Source: Bacteroidota bacterium (GTDB lineage Bacteria; Bacteroidota; Rhodothermia; JANXDC01). Taken from it: DNA of 64,000 bases. Where the stretch lies: assembly GCA_025998875.1 (NCBI GenBank), contig AP024675.1, positions 1,833,549 to 1,897,548 of the forward strand, read 5' to 3'. The notes beneath the pieces are model-generated. The model was given only the letters and a program-made list of their open reading frames with translations, was not told where the DNA came from and did not search any database. A program made the translations under genes and the position numbers. Shown piece after piece: positions 53,179-62,104 of this stretch. Numbering within the stretch: position 1 is the stretch's first letter; each line of letters starts with the position of its first letter.

Positions 53179-54296
53179 GCGAGCGTTCCGCGACGATTCT
53201 GGTCGTGGAAGACGAGCCCACCGTGCGCAGGCTGTTGCAGTACAGTCTGAGCAAGCGTTATCGGGTTCTGGTGGCCACCAACGGCGCCGAGGCCTTGGAG
53301 CTTGTGCATCGGGAGGCGCCGGATCTGATCATCTCCGATATCATGATGCCCGTCATGGATGGGTATGAGCTGCAGCGCCAGCTGCAGAAAGAGGAGGCCA
53401 CGCGGGCCATTCCGTTCATTTTCCTCACGGCCAAGGCCGATGAACAGTCCCGCCGAGAAGGTATCCGCATGGGTGTGGACGATTATCTGACCAAGCCCTT
53501 TGATGTGGAAGAATTGCTCCTGCGCGTAGAACGGCTCCTGGAGCGCGCCGCGCTCTACCGCTCCCAGCTCGATATGCGGCTGAGCCGGGACTTCTCCCGA
53601 CGGCTCATGCCCGATGGGGTGCCCGATATCCCCGGATATCGACTGGAGCTGTTCTATAACCCCCTGCAGAGCGGAGGGGGGGATCTTTTCGACTGGCTGC
53701 AGCTGGAGGATGGTCGCTACCTGTTCGTCATCGGCGATGTGATGGGCAAAGGGGTGCAGGCCAAATTCTACGCCTTCAGCTTCATGTCCTACATACGCGG
53801 CACCCTGCGCACCCTGACCGAGGTATCTGCATCGCCAGCTGAACTGCTTACGCGGCTGAACCGGATTCTCATCCGGGATCATATCCTGCAGGAGACGTTT
53901 GCCTCCCTGCTCGTCGTTGCCCTGGACCCTCGTACAGACGAACTGCTCCTGGCCAATGCCGGCCATTGTCGACCCCTGTTCTGGTATAACGGGGAGATGT
54001 GGTTCGCTCGGGAGGGCAACCTGATCCTGGGGCTAGATCCTCAGGCGGTGTATACGGAACTGCGCCAGACCATGGAGCCGGGTATGGGTGTGCTTCTGTA
54101 CACGGACGGCCTCCTGGAGCTCCCTGTGGGAACGGAGATGGGGTTGCTGGGGGAAGAGGGGCTGGCTCAGCTTGTGAACAGGGTCTATCATCCGGGCTTC
54201 GGGCTCGAGGACCTGATCGAGCACGTGCTTGCATCGGCCCGAGAAGGCCGTTTTGCCGACGACGCCCTGCTCCTGCTCTTAGAGCGCGAGCCCTGA
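53175..54296 (+). CDS. Response regulator fused to PP2C-type serine phosphatase (RsbU-like)
   Basis: 373 residues. The receiver domain occupies residues about 1-125 with the phospho-acceptor in LIISDIMMPVMDGYE (Asp55), the acidic pair VVEDEP and the FLTAK...DDYLTKPFD lysine. A PP2C/SpoIIE phosphatase follows (QSGGGDLFDWLQLEDGRYL, VIGDVMGKGVQA, LLLANAGHCRPLFW, GVLLYTDGLLE). Phosphorylation by an unlinked histidine kinase would switch on dephosphorylation of the STAS protein. This places the partner-switch under two-component control. Confidence 0.93.
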   Translation: MSERSATILVVEDEPTVRRLLQYSLSKRYRVLVATNGAEALELVHREAPDLIISDIMMPVMDGYELQRQLQKEEATRAIPFIFLTAKADEQSRREGIRMGVDDYLTKPFDVEELLLRVERLLERAALYRSQLDMRLSRDFSRRLMPDGVPDIPGYRLELFYNPLQSGGGDLFDWLQLEDGRYLFVIGDVMGKGVQAKFYAFSFMSYIRGTLRTLTEVSASPAELLTRLNRILIRDHILQETFASLLVVALDPRTDELLLANAGHCRPLFWYNGEMWFAREGNLILGLDPQAVYTELRQTMEPGMGVLLYTDGLLELPVGTEMGLLGEEGLAQLVNRVYHPGFGLEDLIEHVLASAREGRFADDALLLLLEREP

Positions 54297-54351
54297 GCAG
54301 GGTATCCCTCCCGGTCGGGCGAGGTCCGGCTGTCCCATCGCGCCAGCGCAC

Positions 54352-56445
54352 TCATCCCACGCGGGCCAGTTCCAGGGAAACCGGATACCGGCTACGTAGC
54401 CAACAGGCCAGCTCCTGGTGCTCGGGCGCGCTCAACCGGGGGTCTATGTTCACGAGCGCAAAGGCGGCCTCGCGGGCCTCTTGGAGGATATCCTGGTCCG
54501 TGAGCAGGTTGGCGATGCGGAGTTCGGGGAGCCCCGTCTGGCGTGTGCCGAAGAACTCTCCGGGTCCACGCAGCTGCAGATCCCGTTCGGCGATCTGAAA
54601 CCCGTCGGTGGTCTCCACAAGCGTACGCAGGCGCGCCTCGGCTTCCCGGGTCCTTCCGGAGGCGGCCACCAGGAAGCAATACGACAGATGCGGCCCACGA
54701 CCCACCCGGCCCCGCAGCTGATGCAGCTGCGCCAGGCCGAAACGCTCGGCGTGCTCGATGAGCATAACCGTGGCGTTGGGCACATCTACGCCGACCTCGA
54801 TAACCGTGGTGCAGACCAGGATATCGAGCTCCCCGGCCTTGAAGGCGCGCATGATGTGCTCTTTCTCCCCGGAGGGCATGCGCCCGTGAAGTAGCCCCAC
54901 CCGCCGATGGGGAAACCGGGCCTGGATGCGCCGGTAACCCTCTTGGGCGTTTTCCAGGTCTAGGGATTCGGACTCCTCCACAAGCGGATAGACGACATAG
55001 GCCTGTCGGCCCCGGCTCAGTTCACCTTCAAGAAACTCGTAGACCCACTCCCGATGGGACTCGGAGACCAGGCGCGTGACTATGGGCTTTCGTCCCTGGG
55101 GCAGCTCTCGGATCACGGATACATCCAGATCTCCGTAGAGCACCAGGGCCAGGGAACGGGGGATCGGGGTGGCGGTCATAACAAGCAGGTGTGGAGAGAG
55201 CCCTTTGCGTCGGAGCTCGGCCCGCTGCAGCACCCCGAAGCGGTGCTGTTCATCGATGACAATTAGCCCCAACCGATGGAACCGCACATCCTCCTGGATG
55301 AGCGCGTGCGTGCCGACCACCAGCTGGGCCTGGCCGGTGGCGATCTCCTGGAGAACCCGGGCCCGCTCGCCCCGGGCCATGCCTCCGATCAGCAGACGCA
55401 CCTCTACCCCGAGCGGCTCGACGTATTCCCGCAGCACGGCCGCGTGCTGTTCGGCCAGGATCTCCGTCGGCGCCATGAGCGCGGCCTGATAGCCGGAGTC
55501 CAGCGCCAGCAACATGGCCGCGATGGCCACCACGGTCTTTCCGCTGCCCACATCGCCCTGCAGGAGCCGGTTCATAACCCTCCCGCTGCGCACGTCCCGA
55601 TAGATTTCCCGGATGGCCTGCTTCTGCCCCTCGGTGAGGGGAAAGGGCAGGCTGCTGTAGAAGGCGTTGAACAGGGCGCCCGCAGGCGCAAATCGAGGGC
55701 CTGAGGATACCGGGTGCTCTCCGCCGCGGGACCAGGCCAGAAGCAACTGCAGGTAAAACAGCTCTTCGAACTTGAGCCGCCGCCGGGCCCGCTCGAGGCT
55801 CTCCCAGTCCGGCGGGGTATGCATAAGCGTGAGCGCCTGCTGCAGGGGAAGCAGGCTGTAGCGTTCTCGTATCCACCCCGGCAGCGGATCCGGCAGGGGA
55901 GGCAGGGGCTCCTGTAGGAGTGTGTATACTAGTCTTCGGATGGCGATACTGCTCAGCCCGACGCGCTCCAGCGCCCGTGAACCGGGATACAGGGGCAGGA
56001 TCGTGCCCGTGCGCAGGGGGCCAGAGGAGTCTTCTTCCAGCTTGTCGTAGTCTGGATGCACCAGTTGCAGACGCGCCCCGTAGCGCTGCGGTACCCCGTG
56101 AAAAGCCACCCATTGGCCCGGCCGGAATTGTTTACGGATCCAGTTCAGGCCCTGAAACCAGACGCAGACCAGCTGTCCGGTGCCGTCGTCGAGCAATAGC
56201 TCGAATCGGCTGCGACCGCGCGCCCCCTCGACAAGCCCCTGAGCCCGCACCTGCCCCACCACGGTAATGCCCCCCTGCTCGGGCCGGAGGCTCCGGATGG
56301 GCAACACGGTGGTGCGGTCCAGATAGCGCCGCGGCAGGTAGCGGAGCAGATCCTCGAAGGTGTGCACGCCCACCGTGGCCAGCGCCCGGGCTCGACGGGG
56401 GCCCACCCCCTTGAGTTTTTCGATGGGGGTCTGCCAGGAGCTCAT
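54352..56445 (-). CDS. recG: ATP-dependent DNA helicase RecG
   Basis: 697 residues. The N-terminal wedge domain (OB fold) includes LKGVGPRRARALATVGVHTFEDLLRYLPRRYLDR. The SF2 motor has Walker A LLQGDVGSGKTVVA, DEQH (IVIDEQHRFGVLQR), TATPIPR, and the C-terminal QLRGRVGRG. The TRG region (IVTRLVSESHREWVYEFL) is present. It reverses stalled forks and branch-migrates Holliday junctions. It follows lon on the same strand after 54 bases. Confidence 0.96.
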   Translation of the reverse strand: MSSWQTPIEKLKGVGPRRARALATVGVHTFEDLLRYLPRRYLDRTTVLPIRSLRPEQGGITVVGQVRAQGLVEGARGRSRFELLLDDGTGQLVCVWFQGLNWIRKQFRPGQWVAFHGVPQRYGARLQLVHPDYDKLEEDSSGPLRTGTILPLYPGSRALERVGLSSIAIRRLVYTLLQEPLPPLPDPLPGWIRERYSLLPLQQALTLMHTPPDWESLERARRRLKFEELFYLQLLLAWSRGGEHPVSSGPRFAPAGALFNAFYSSLPFPLTEGQKQAIREIYRDVRSGRVMNRLLQGDVGSGKTVVAIAAMLLALDSGYQAALMAPTEILAEQHAAVLREYVEPLGVEVRLLIGGMARGERARVLQEIATGQAQLVVGTHALIQEDVRFHRLGLIVIDEQHRFGVLQRAELRRKGLSPHLLVMTATPIPRSLALVLYGDLDVSVIRELPQGRKPIVTRLVSESHREWVYEFLEGELSRGRQAYVVYPLVEESESLDLENAQEGYRRIQARFPHRRVGLLHGRMPSGEKEHIMRAFKAGELDILVCTTVIEVGVDVPNATVMLIEHAERFGLAQLHQLRGRVGRGPHLSYCFLVAASGRTREAEARLRTLVETTDGFQIAERDLQLRGPGEFFGTRQTGLPELRIANLLTDQDILQEAREAAFALVNIDPRLSAPEHQELACWLRSRYPVSLELARVG

Positions 56446-56499
56446 GGGAGGAGTCGGGGTCTCGTCCCCCCAATATAGGGCCTTGAGGTCGGCAGAGAC

Positions 56500-58995
56500 C
56501 TACTGGACCTCCACTTCGGTTGTCTGCACCGGCGGCCGAGAGGGCTGCAGTTCCTCCTCCGGAGGAGCGAAACGCTGAGCGGGATCGGCCACGGGCTCTG
56601 GCTCCAGGGCCCGCTCAAGCACCTCATAGACGCGGGAGACACAATGGAAGGTGAGCTCCTGCCGGATGGCCTCCGGAATATCCTCAAGGTCTTTCTCGTT
56701 GCGAGCCGGAAGAATGATCTGTCGGATGCCCGCCCGACGCGCGGCCAGCACTTTCTCTTTGATGCCTCCCACGGGTAGCACAAGCCCTCGGAGCGTGATC
56801 TCTCCCGTCATGGCCACATCCGAGCGCACGCGCCGTTGGGTGAGCAGGGACACCAGCGCGGTCAGGATGGTCACCCCGGCCGAGGGGCCGTCTTTGGGAA
56901 TAGCGCCCGCCGGCACGTGTACGTGCACGTCCCAGTGCTTGAAGATGCGCCACGGGATCCCCAGCTCCCGGGCGTGTGCCTTGATGTAGCTCCAGGCCGC
57001 CTGGGCCGATTCCTTCATCACTTCGCCCAGGTGGCCAGTCAGGATAAGCCGGCCCGAGCCGGGTACAGCCGTGGCCTCGATGAAGAGCAGATCCCCTCCC
57101 GTGGGGGTCCAGGCCAGCCCCGTGGCCACCCCAGGTATCTCGGTGCGTTCGGCCACCTCGTTGAAGTACTTCTCCGGACCCAGATACCGGCGCACAGCGG
57201 CCTCATCGATGCTGAGGGGGCCTTGCCGTTCCCCCATAGCGATCTCCTTGGCCACGGCACGCAGGATCGCGGCGATGGAGCGCTCCAGATTGCGCACGCC
57301 GGCTTCCCGGGTGTAGTCCTGGATGATCTTCTGGATCGCCCCATCGGTGAAGCTGACTTGCTCCGCGCTGAGCCCGTGCTCGAGGAGCTGTCTGGGGATC
57401 AGATGTCCGCGCGCAATATGGAGCTTGTCTTCGTGCGTATAGCCCGGAATCTCGATGATCTCCATGCGGTCCCGCAGCGGGGCGGGGATGGCCTCCAGAT
57501 AGTTGGCCGTGGCGATGAACATCACGCGCGATAGATCAAAGGGCAGTTCCAAGTAGTGGTCGCTGAAGTTGGCGTTCTGCTCCGGATCGAGCACCTCCAG
57601 CAGGGCCGAGGCCGGATCGCCCCGGAAGTCCATGCCCAGCTTGTCGATCTCGTCGAGCATGAAGACCGGGTTGGCCGTCCCCGCCTTGCGCAGGCCCTGG
57701 ATAATGCGGCCCGGCAGGGCGCCCACGTACGTGCGCCGGTGCCCACGGATCTCCGCCTCATCGCGCACACCACCCAGAGAGATGCGCACGAATTTCCGCC
57801 CCAAGGCGCGGGCAATGGACTTGCCCAGCGAGGTCTTGCCCACCCCCGGTGGGCCATAGAAGCAGAGGATGGGGGCCTTCATATCCCCCTTGAGCTTGAG
57901 CACGGCCAGGTACTCGAGGATGCGCTTTTTGACCTTCTCCAGATCGTAGTGGTCCTCGTCGAGGATGCGCTGAGCACGATCCAGATCCAGAATGTCCTCG
58001 GAGTATTCCTGCCAGGGCAGATCCAGGATCCAGTCTATGTAATTGCGAGTGACCGCATGTTCCGGGGACATCGGGGGGATGCGCTCCAGGCGTTTGAGCT
58101 CCCGTTCCAGGGCCTGGCGCACCTCCTCGGGAAGGGACTTCTCTGCGGCGCGTTTACGCAGCTCTTCGAGCTCGGCCGTGGTTGTATCGCCTTCTCCGAG
58201 CTCCTCCTGGATAGTCTTCAGCTGCTGACGCAGGAAATACTCTCGCTGCTGGCGCTCGATGTCGGAGCGGACCTTATTGCGGATTTCCTCACTCAGGCGC
58301 AGCACCTGCAGCTCCCGGTTGAGCTGCTCCAGAATCATCTCGGCCCGCTTCTCCAGAGGGCGCATCTCCAGCAGCTTCTGCTTTTCCGATACGGGCAGCT
58401 GCAGGTTGGAGGCGATGAAATGGATCAAAAAGGCGGGGCTTTCGATGTTCTGGATCGCATAGGCGGCTTCGTTGGGGATATTGGGAGACAGGTTGATGAT
58501 CTGCGTGGCCAGCTCTTTGATCGAGCGGACCAGGGCCTCGAGCTCCATCGTGTATGTGAAAGACTCGTCAATAGGCTCGATGCGGGCCACCAGATAGGGT
58601 TCCGTCTGCAGATAGTCCAGAATCTCGAAACGCCGCTTGCCCTGGATGACCACGCTCTGCGATCCGTCGGGCATCCGGATGACCTTCAGGATCTTGGCCA
58701 TGGTTCCGACGCGGTAGAGGTCCTCCGGAGTCGGATCGTCGATGCCGGGATCCTTCTGCGCGACCACGCCGATCATCTGATCCCGCTCCAGACTATCCCG
58801 GAGCAGGCGAACGGATTTCTCCCGGCCCACCGTGATGGGCACGACCACGCCGGGGAAGAGCACCGTATTGCGCAGGGGCAGGATGGGCAACGCATCCGGA
58901 AGCGGCTCCGCATGAGCGCCTTCCTCTTCCTCCGGGCTCGGCAGGGGAAAGCTCTGTTCGAGATCTTCTTCGCTCAGATGCAGTAGCGGCCACAT
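56500..58995 (-). CDS. lon: ATP-dependent protease La (Lon)
   Basis: 831 residues. N-terminal LON substrate-binding domain ([23 protein letters not shown]), coiled-coil linker, AAA module with Walker [12 protein letters not shown] (Lys387) and Walker [12 protein letters not shown], and a C-terminal protease domain with catalytic Ser705 ([10 protein letters not shown]) and Lys748 ([12 protein letters not shown]). It degrades misfolded and regulatory proteins. The last about 35 residues form an acidic, proline-rich tail. No CIRCE heat-shock operator was noticed upstream. Confidence 0.97.
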   Translation of the reverse strand: MWPLLHLSEEDLEQSFPLPSPEEEEGAHAEPLPDALPILPLRNTVLFPGVVVPITVGREKSVRLLRDSLERDQMIGVVAQKDPGIDDPTPEDLYRVGTMAKILKVIRMPDGSQSVVIQGKRRFEILDYLQTEPYLVARIEPIDESFTYTMELEALVRSIKELATQIINLSPNIPNEAAYAIQNIESPAFLIHFIASNLQLPVSEKQKLLEMRPLEKRAEMILEQLNRELQVLRLSEEIRNKVRSDIERQQREYFLRQQLKTIQEELGEGDTTTAELEELRKRAAEKSLPEEVRQALERELKRLERIPPMSPEHAVTRNYIDWILDLPWQEYSEDILDLDRAQRILDEDHYDLEKVKKRILEYLAVLKLKGDMKAPILCFYGPPGVGKTSLGKSIARALGRKFVRISLGGVRDEAEIRGHRRTYVGALPGRIIQGLRKAGTANPVFMLDEIDKLGMDFRGDPASALLEVLDPEQNANFSDHYLELPFDLSRVMFIATANYLEAIPAPLRDRMEIIEIPGYTHEDKLHIARGHLIPRQLLEHGLSAEQVSFTDGAIQKIIQDYTREAGVRNLERSIAAILRAVAKEIAMGERQGPLSIDEAAVRRYLGPEKYFNEVAERTEIPGVATGLAWTPTGGDLLFIEATAVPGSGRLILTGHLGEVMKESAQAAWSYIKAHARELGIPWRIFKHWDVHVHVPAGAIPKDGPSAGVTILTALVSLLTQRRVRSDVAMTGEITLRGLVLPVGGIKEKVLAARRAGIRQIILPARNEKDLEDIPEAIRQELTFHCVSRVYEVLERALEPEPVADPAQRFAPPEEELQPSRPPVQTTEVEVQ

Positions 58996-59301
58996 GTTCT
59001 ACTAGCTCCAATTCCGATCCAGAAAGCCGCGCAAAACACCTGCCAACAGGCAAAAAATGACCATTTCGACAGCACGTGAAGCAATAGGGGCGATTTTTTC
59101 TGTCATTCCGTCAGGGTTCATGCTGCGTAAACGGGCAAGCAACCGACCGGTACGCCCCGGCCGTGCGGAACGGTTGAGCCGACATGTCCGCTGAGGCAGA
59201 CAGGGGAGTCCGCTATTGCTTCGAGCGGAGAAAATGCTTATACATATGTGGGAGCCATTTCTCTTTCTTTTCCGTCCAGGTTCGATAGAAGGGGAGCCAC
59301 G
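58996..59301. other. 306-bp divergent intergenic region between lon and the secreted-protein cluster
   Basis: It holds the upstream signals of two divergent genes. A weak candidate promoter on the + strand is TTG at 59216-59218 with TATACAT at 59239-59245 (20-base spacer). Nothing clear was identified for lon. No RNA gene seen. Confidence 0.4.
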
Positions 59302-60549
59302 ATGCGCGATCGTATCATCTTCCGAATGGTTCTGCTCGGATGGCTCATCGCCGGGTACGGCTATGCACAGATTCGCGGCGGTGCCGAGACGGCACAATTT
59401 GAACCCGGCGATATGGTCCTCTATCAGGAAGACCTTTCGGGCACGCCGATCGGCGAGCAGGTGGAGGGCTGGAAGATCGTTCGGGGAAGCTACGAAGTGG
59501 CGGAGTTCCAAGGTAAGCGCTGGTTCCGTCCGCTGGAGCCGGATACCCGCATTCTACGGTCGCTCACGTTCCCGCAGGATTTTTCCGTGGAGTTTACCAC
59601 CTATCTTTCAGCGGAGGGTGGAGCCCAACTCAGAATATTTCTCTACACGGCGCGCGATCTGGAGCGGGAACGCATGGGCCCCGATGGTCCTTCACAGCTC
59701 TACCTGATCGTAGGACGGGGCTACCATCCGGACCACGACTTTGTCCATCTCCGGGTGTACGATCCGACGCAGCGCCGCTATCAGGATGTGGTCACGCCTG
59801 GCTCATACAAATTCACGCCGAATCAGCCGCACCGGATAGCGCTGCAGGTCCGCGGTGGGCAGCTACAGCTCTTCGTGGACGGCACGCGGGTAGCCCTCAC
59901 GCCCTTCCGTCCCGAAGCGCCTCTGGTGGCCATCGGGTTCATCTTTGGTGGTGGTGGGCACGAACTGCCCTACAAGGACCGCCCGGCGCTCTTGGACGCT
60001 CTCCGCATCGCCGGCTACAGCCGACCCGTCGGACGCGCCACGGGCGGCGTCTTCCTCTACTGGATGTTCCCCGGAGGGCAGGAAAACCTGCCCCGGCTCC
60101 AGGCGGCGCAGAGCCAGACCTTTAATTCAAGTACGGCCCTGTTTGCCGTCAGTGGTGAGCCCCGCACGATGGAGGGCACGCTCGTGCCGATTGACCTTCC
60201 CGCCAACCCCTTCGCCCCGGGTGAGGTGCGGGTGCGTGCCGAAGGGCAGGCATGGCAGGAGTTCGTTCGGCGCCTGCAGGCGGACCTTCCCGCCGTGCGC
60301 GAGGCGGGGGGCGGATTGGTCATCGTCGGCGACGGGGGCGATGGGCGCACGGAGCAGGAGAGCCGACTCCTTGCCAACCAGCGCGCGATCGCCTTTGCCG
60401 CCTGGCTTGCTGGGCAGGGCATCGGCAATCCACAGAATCTGCTGGCTGGCATCGTGATCAACAACGGCGGATACAGAGGCATCATGGTCGTGGCGAGTAA
60501 CGGTGGATACCGTGGCATCCTGTCGCTTCAGATGGAGCGGAGGCGATGA
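59302..60549 (+). CDS. Secreted protein with jelly-roll-like domain and OmpA-like tail
   Basis: 415 residues. AAGGGGAG precedes the ATG at 59302, where a signal peptide starts (RMVLLGWLIAGYGYAQ). Residues about 40-235 look like a concanavalin/LamG-type beta sandwich (DFSVEFTTYLSAEGGAQLRIFLY, RIALQVRGGQLQLFVDGTRV). After residue 300 a region with ESRLLANQRAIAFAAWLAGQGI resembles the peptidoglycan-binding OmpA family helix. The last 25 residues contain a near-duplicate NGGYRGI unit twice. There is no T9SS sorting domain on this one. Function unknown; perhaps a cell-wall-associated carbohydrate-binding protein. Confidence 0.65.
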   Translation: MRDRIIFRMVLLGWLIAGYGYAQIRGGAETAQFEPGDMVLYQEDLSGTPIGEQVEGWKIVRGSYEVAEFQGKRWFRPLEPDTRILRSLTFPQDFSVEFTTYLSAEGGAQLRIFLYTARDLERERMGPDGPSQLYLIVGRGYHPDHDFVHLRVYDPTQRRYQDVVTPGSYKFTPNQPHRIALQVRGGQLQLFVDGTRVALTPFRPEAPLVAIGFIFGGGGHELPYKDRPALLDALRIAGYSRPVGRATGGVFLYWMFPGGQENLPRLQAAQSQTFNSSTALFAVSGEPRTMEGTLVPIDLPANPFAPGEVRVRAEGQAWQEFVRRLQADLPAVREAGGGLVIVGDGGDGRTEQESRLLANQRAIAFAAWLAGQGIGNPQNLLAGIVINNGGYRGIMVVASNGGYRGILSLQMERRR

Positions 60550-60683
60550 GGAGTGCCCGGAGCCTGGGCAAAGCCAGATGACTGAGTGCGGGCAGGGTAG
60601 GCGTGCAGCTATTTCGTAGCGGAGTATGGAAGCCCAGCCGATCTGGATTTAGCGAGGATGTCCAACGATTAGGAGATGGTGCC

Positions 60684-62096
60684 ATGTTAGCAGCATTCTC
60701 TGCCGAGCTGTTGCAGCGGCAAAGGGTGGTAGCCGTATTCCTCGTCTTGGGCCTGAGCGGTGGTGTTCCTCTCCAGGCGCAGTCTCTGTTCTGGATTGCT
60801 CCACCGGCCAGCGGCGGATCCATAGTGGCCGCTGATTTGGCTGTGGTGGGGGAGATGCCCGTTGTCGTGGGACAGGCGACGTTTGTGGATCCCCAGCGCG
60901 GGATTTACATCAGGCGCGCCTTCATCTGGACCCCGAGTAACGGACTCCGCCAGCTTGGCGCTCTGGATCCTTCTATGGAGAATGGGGCATCTGCCATCTC
61001 CCCGGACGGACGCTATATCGTGGGAGTGGAGGGAAATCGCGCTGTGCTCTGGACCCTCAGAGGGGATAGCTACACCATACAGGATCTCGGCGTGCCCACA
61101 GGATACAGCAACAGCAAGGCGCTGGACGTTTCTCATTCCGGCGCGGTACTGATAAGGGCAGACGATCCCGGCTCTGCCTTGTTCCGGTGGACTCCAGGTG
61201 GCAATATACAGCTTATTGCCTCTCCTGTTGGGGAAATGGGCGCCATCTCCGCCGATGGAGAGATTGTTGTGGGAGGGGTAGAGGGAAATGCGCCCTACGC
61301 CTTTCGCTGGAGCGGCTCCGGAGGGCTGGAAAACCTGAACGCCTATCTGCCGCCCCCCGCACCTCCGACATGGCTTGCGGAAGCCACGGCTATGTCCCCC
61401 GACGGGCGTTTTATCGTCGGCAATGGGTTCAATGGACAGGCTGCACGCCCGGAATCGTTTCTGATGGATTACTCCACCAAGGCGGTGCGCTGGATGGGAA
61501 TTCCTGCTAGCCAGGATGTCACCCTCTACGTCACCAGCGCGCAGGACGTCTCCTCCGACGGGACAATCGTCGTAGGGTTTGCCGTGGATCATTCCTGGTC
61601 GGTCGCCCGGGCCGTCTGGTGGCGGCAGGATACTGGACCTGAGGATCTGAACCGGCGTTTTTCCTCCCTGCTCCAGGATGGCTCTGTTCTGCGAGAAGCT
61701 CGCGCCATCTCGCCCGATGGTCGCTACATCGTGGGGATAGGCTTTCATGCCGCTCGCAACCAGACCGAGGTTTTCGTTCTGGATACCCGTACGGCGACGG
61801 CTGTGAACTCTGAGAAACTCTTCACCCGGTTTCTGGAGATCTTCCCTAATCCCGTCAGCGCGGAAGCAAACATCCGATTCGCGCTGGAGAAAAGCGCACC
61901 GGTGCAGCTGGAGATCTTCTCCTCCACAGGCGCACGAGTTTATGCCCGGGATCTGGGCTGGCTTGCGGCGGGCGAGCATCAAGTGCGCTGGGACGGGAGA
62001 TCGGTTTCGGGTATGCGCCTCGCTGCGGGCCTGTACCTGTGCCGGCTTCTGCTCGGGGGCGAGATGCGAACGGCTACCTGTATCCTGCTGCCCTGA
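60684..62096 (+). CDS. Secreted HAF-repeat protein with type IX secretion sorting domain
   Basis: 470 residues. AGGAG precedes the ATG at 60684, and the signal peptide follows (VVAVFLVLGLSGGVPLQAQ). About six repeats of the type ISPDGRYIVG / MSPDGRFIVGNG / VSSDGTIVVG match extracellular HAF repeats, probably a beta-propeller. The last 80 residues form a T9SS type A sorting domain: FLEIFPNPVSAEANIRFAL, then VRWDGRSVSGMRLAAGLYLCRLL. The protein should therefore be exported across the outer membrane by the Por system. The role is unknown. Confidence 0.85.
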   Translation: MLAAFSAELLQRQRVVAVFLVLGLSGGVPLQAQSLFWIAPPASGGSIVAADLAVVGEMPVVVGQATFVDPQRGIYIRRAFIWTPSNGLRQLGALDPSMENGASAISPDGRYIVGVEGNRAVLWTLRGDSYTIQDLGVPTGYSNSKALDVSHSGAVLIRADDPGSALFRWTPGGNIQLIASPVGEMGAISADGEIVVGGVEGNAPYAFRWSGSGGLENLNAYLPPPAPPTWLAEATAMSPDGRFIVGNGFNGQAARPESFLMDYSTKAVRWMGIPASQDVTLYVTSAQDVSSDGTIVVGFAVDHSWSVARAVWWRQDTGPEDLNRRFSSLLQDGSVLREARAISPDGRYIVGIGFHAARNQTEVFVLDTRTATAVNSEKLFTRFLEIFPNPVSAEANIRFALEKSAPVQLEIFSSTGARVYARDLGWLAAGEHQVRWDGRSVSGMRLAAGLYLCRLLLGGEMRTATCILLP

Positions 62097-62104
62097 GCTG
62101 CGCT

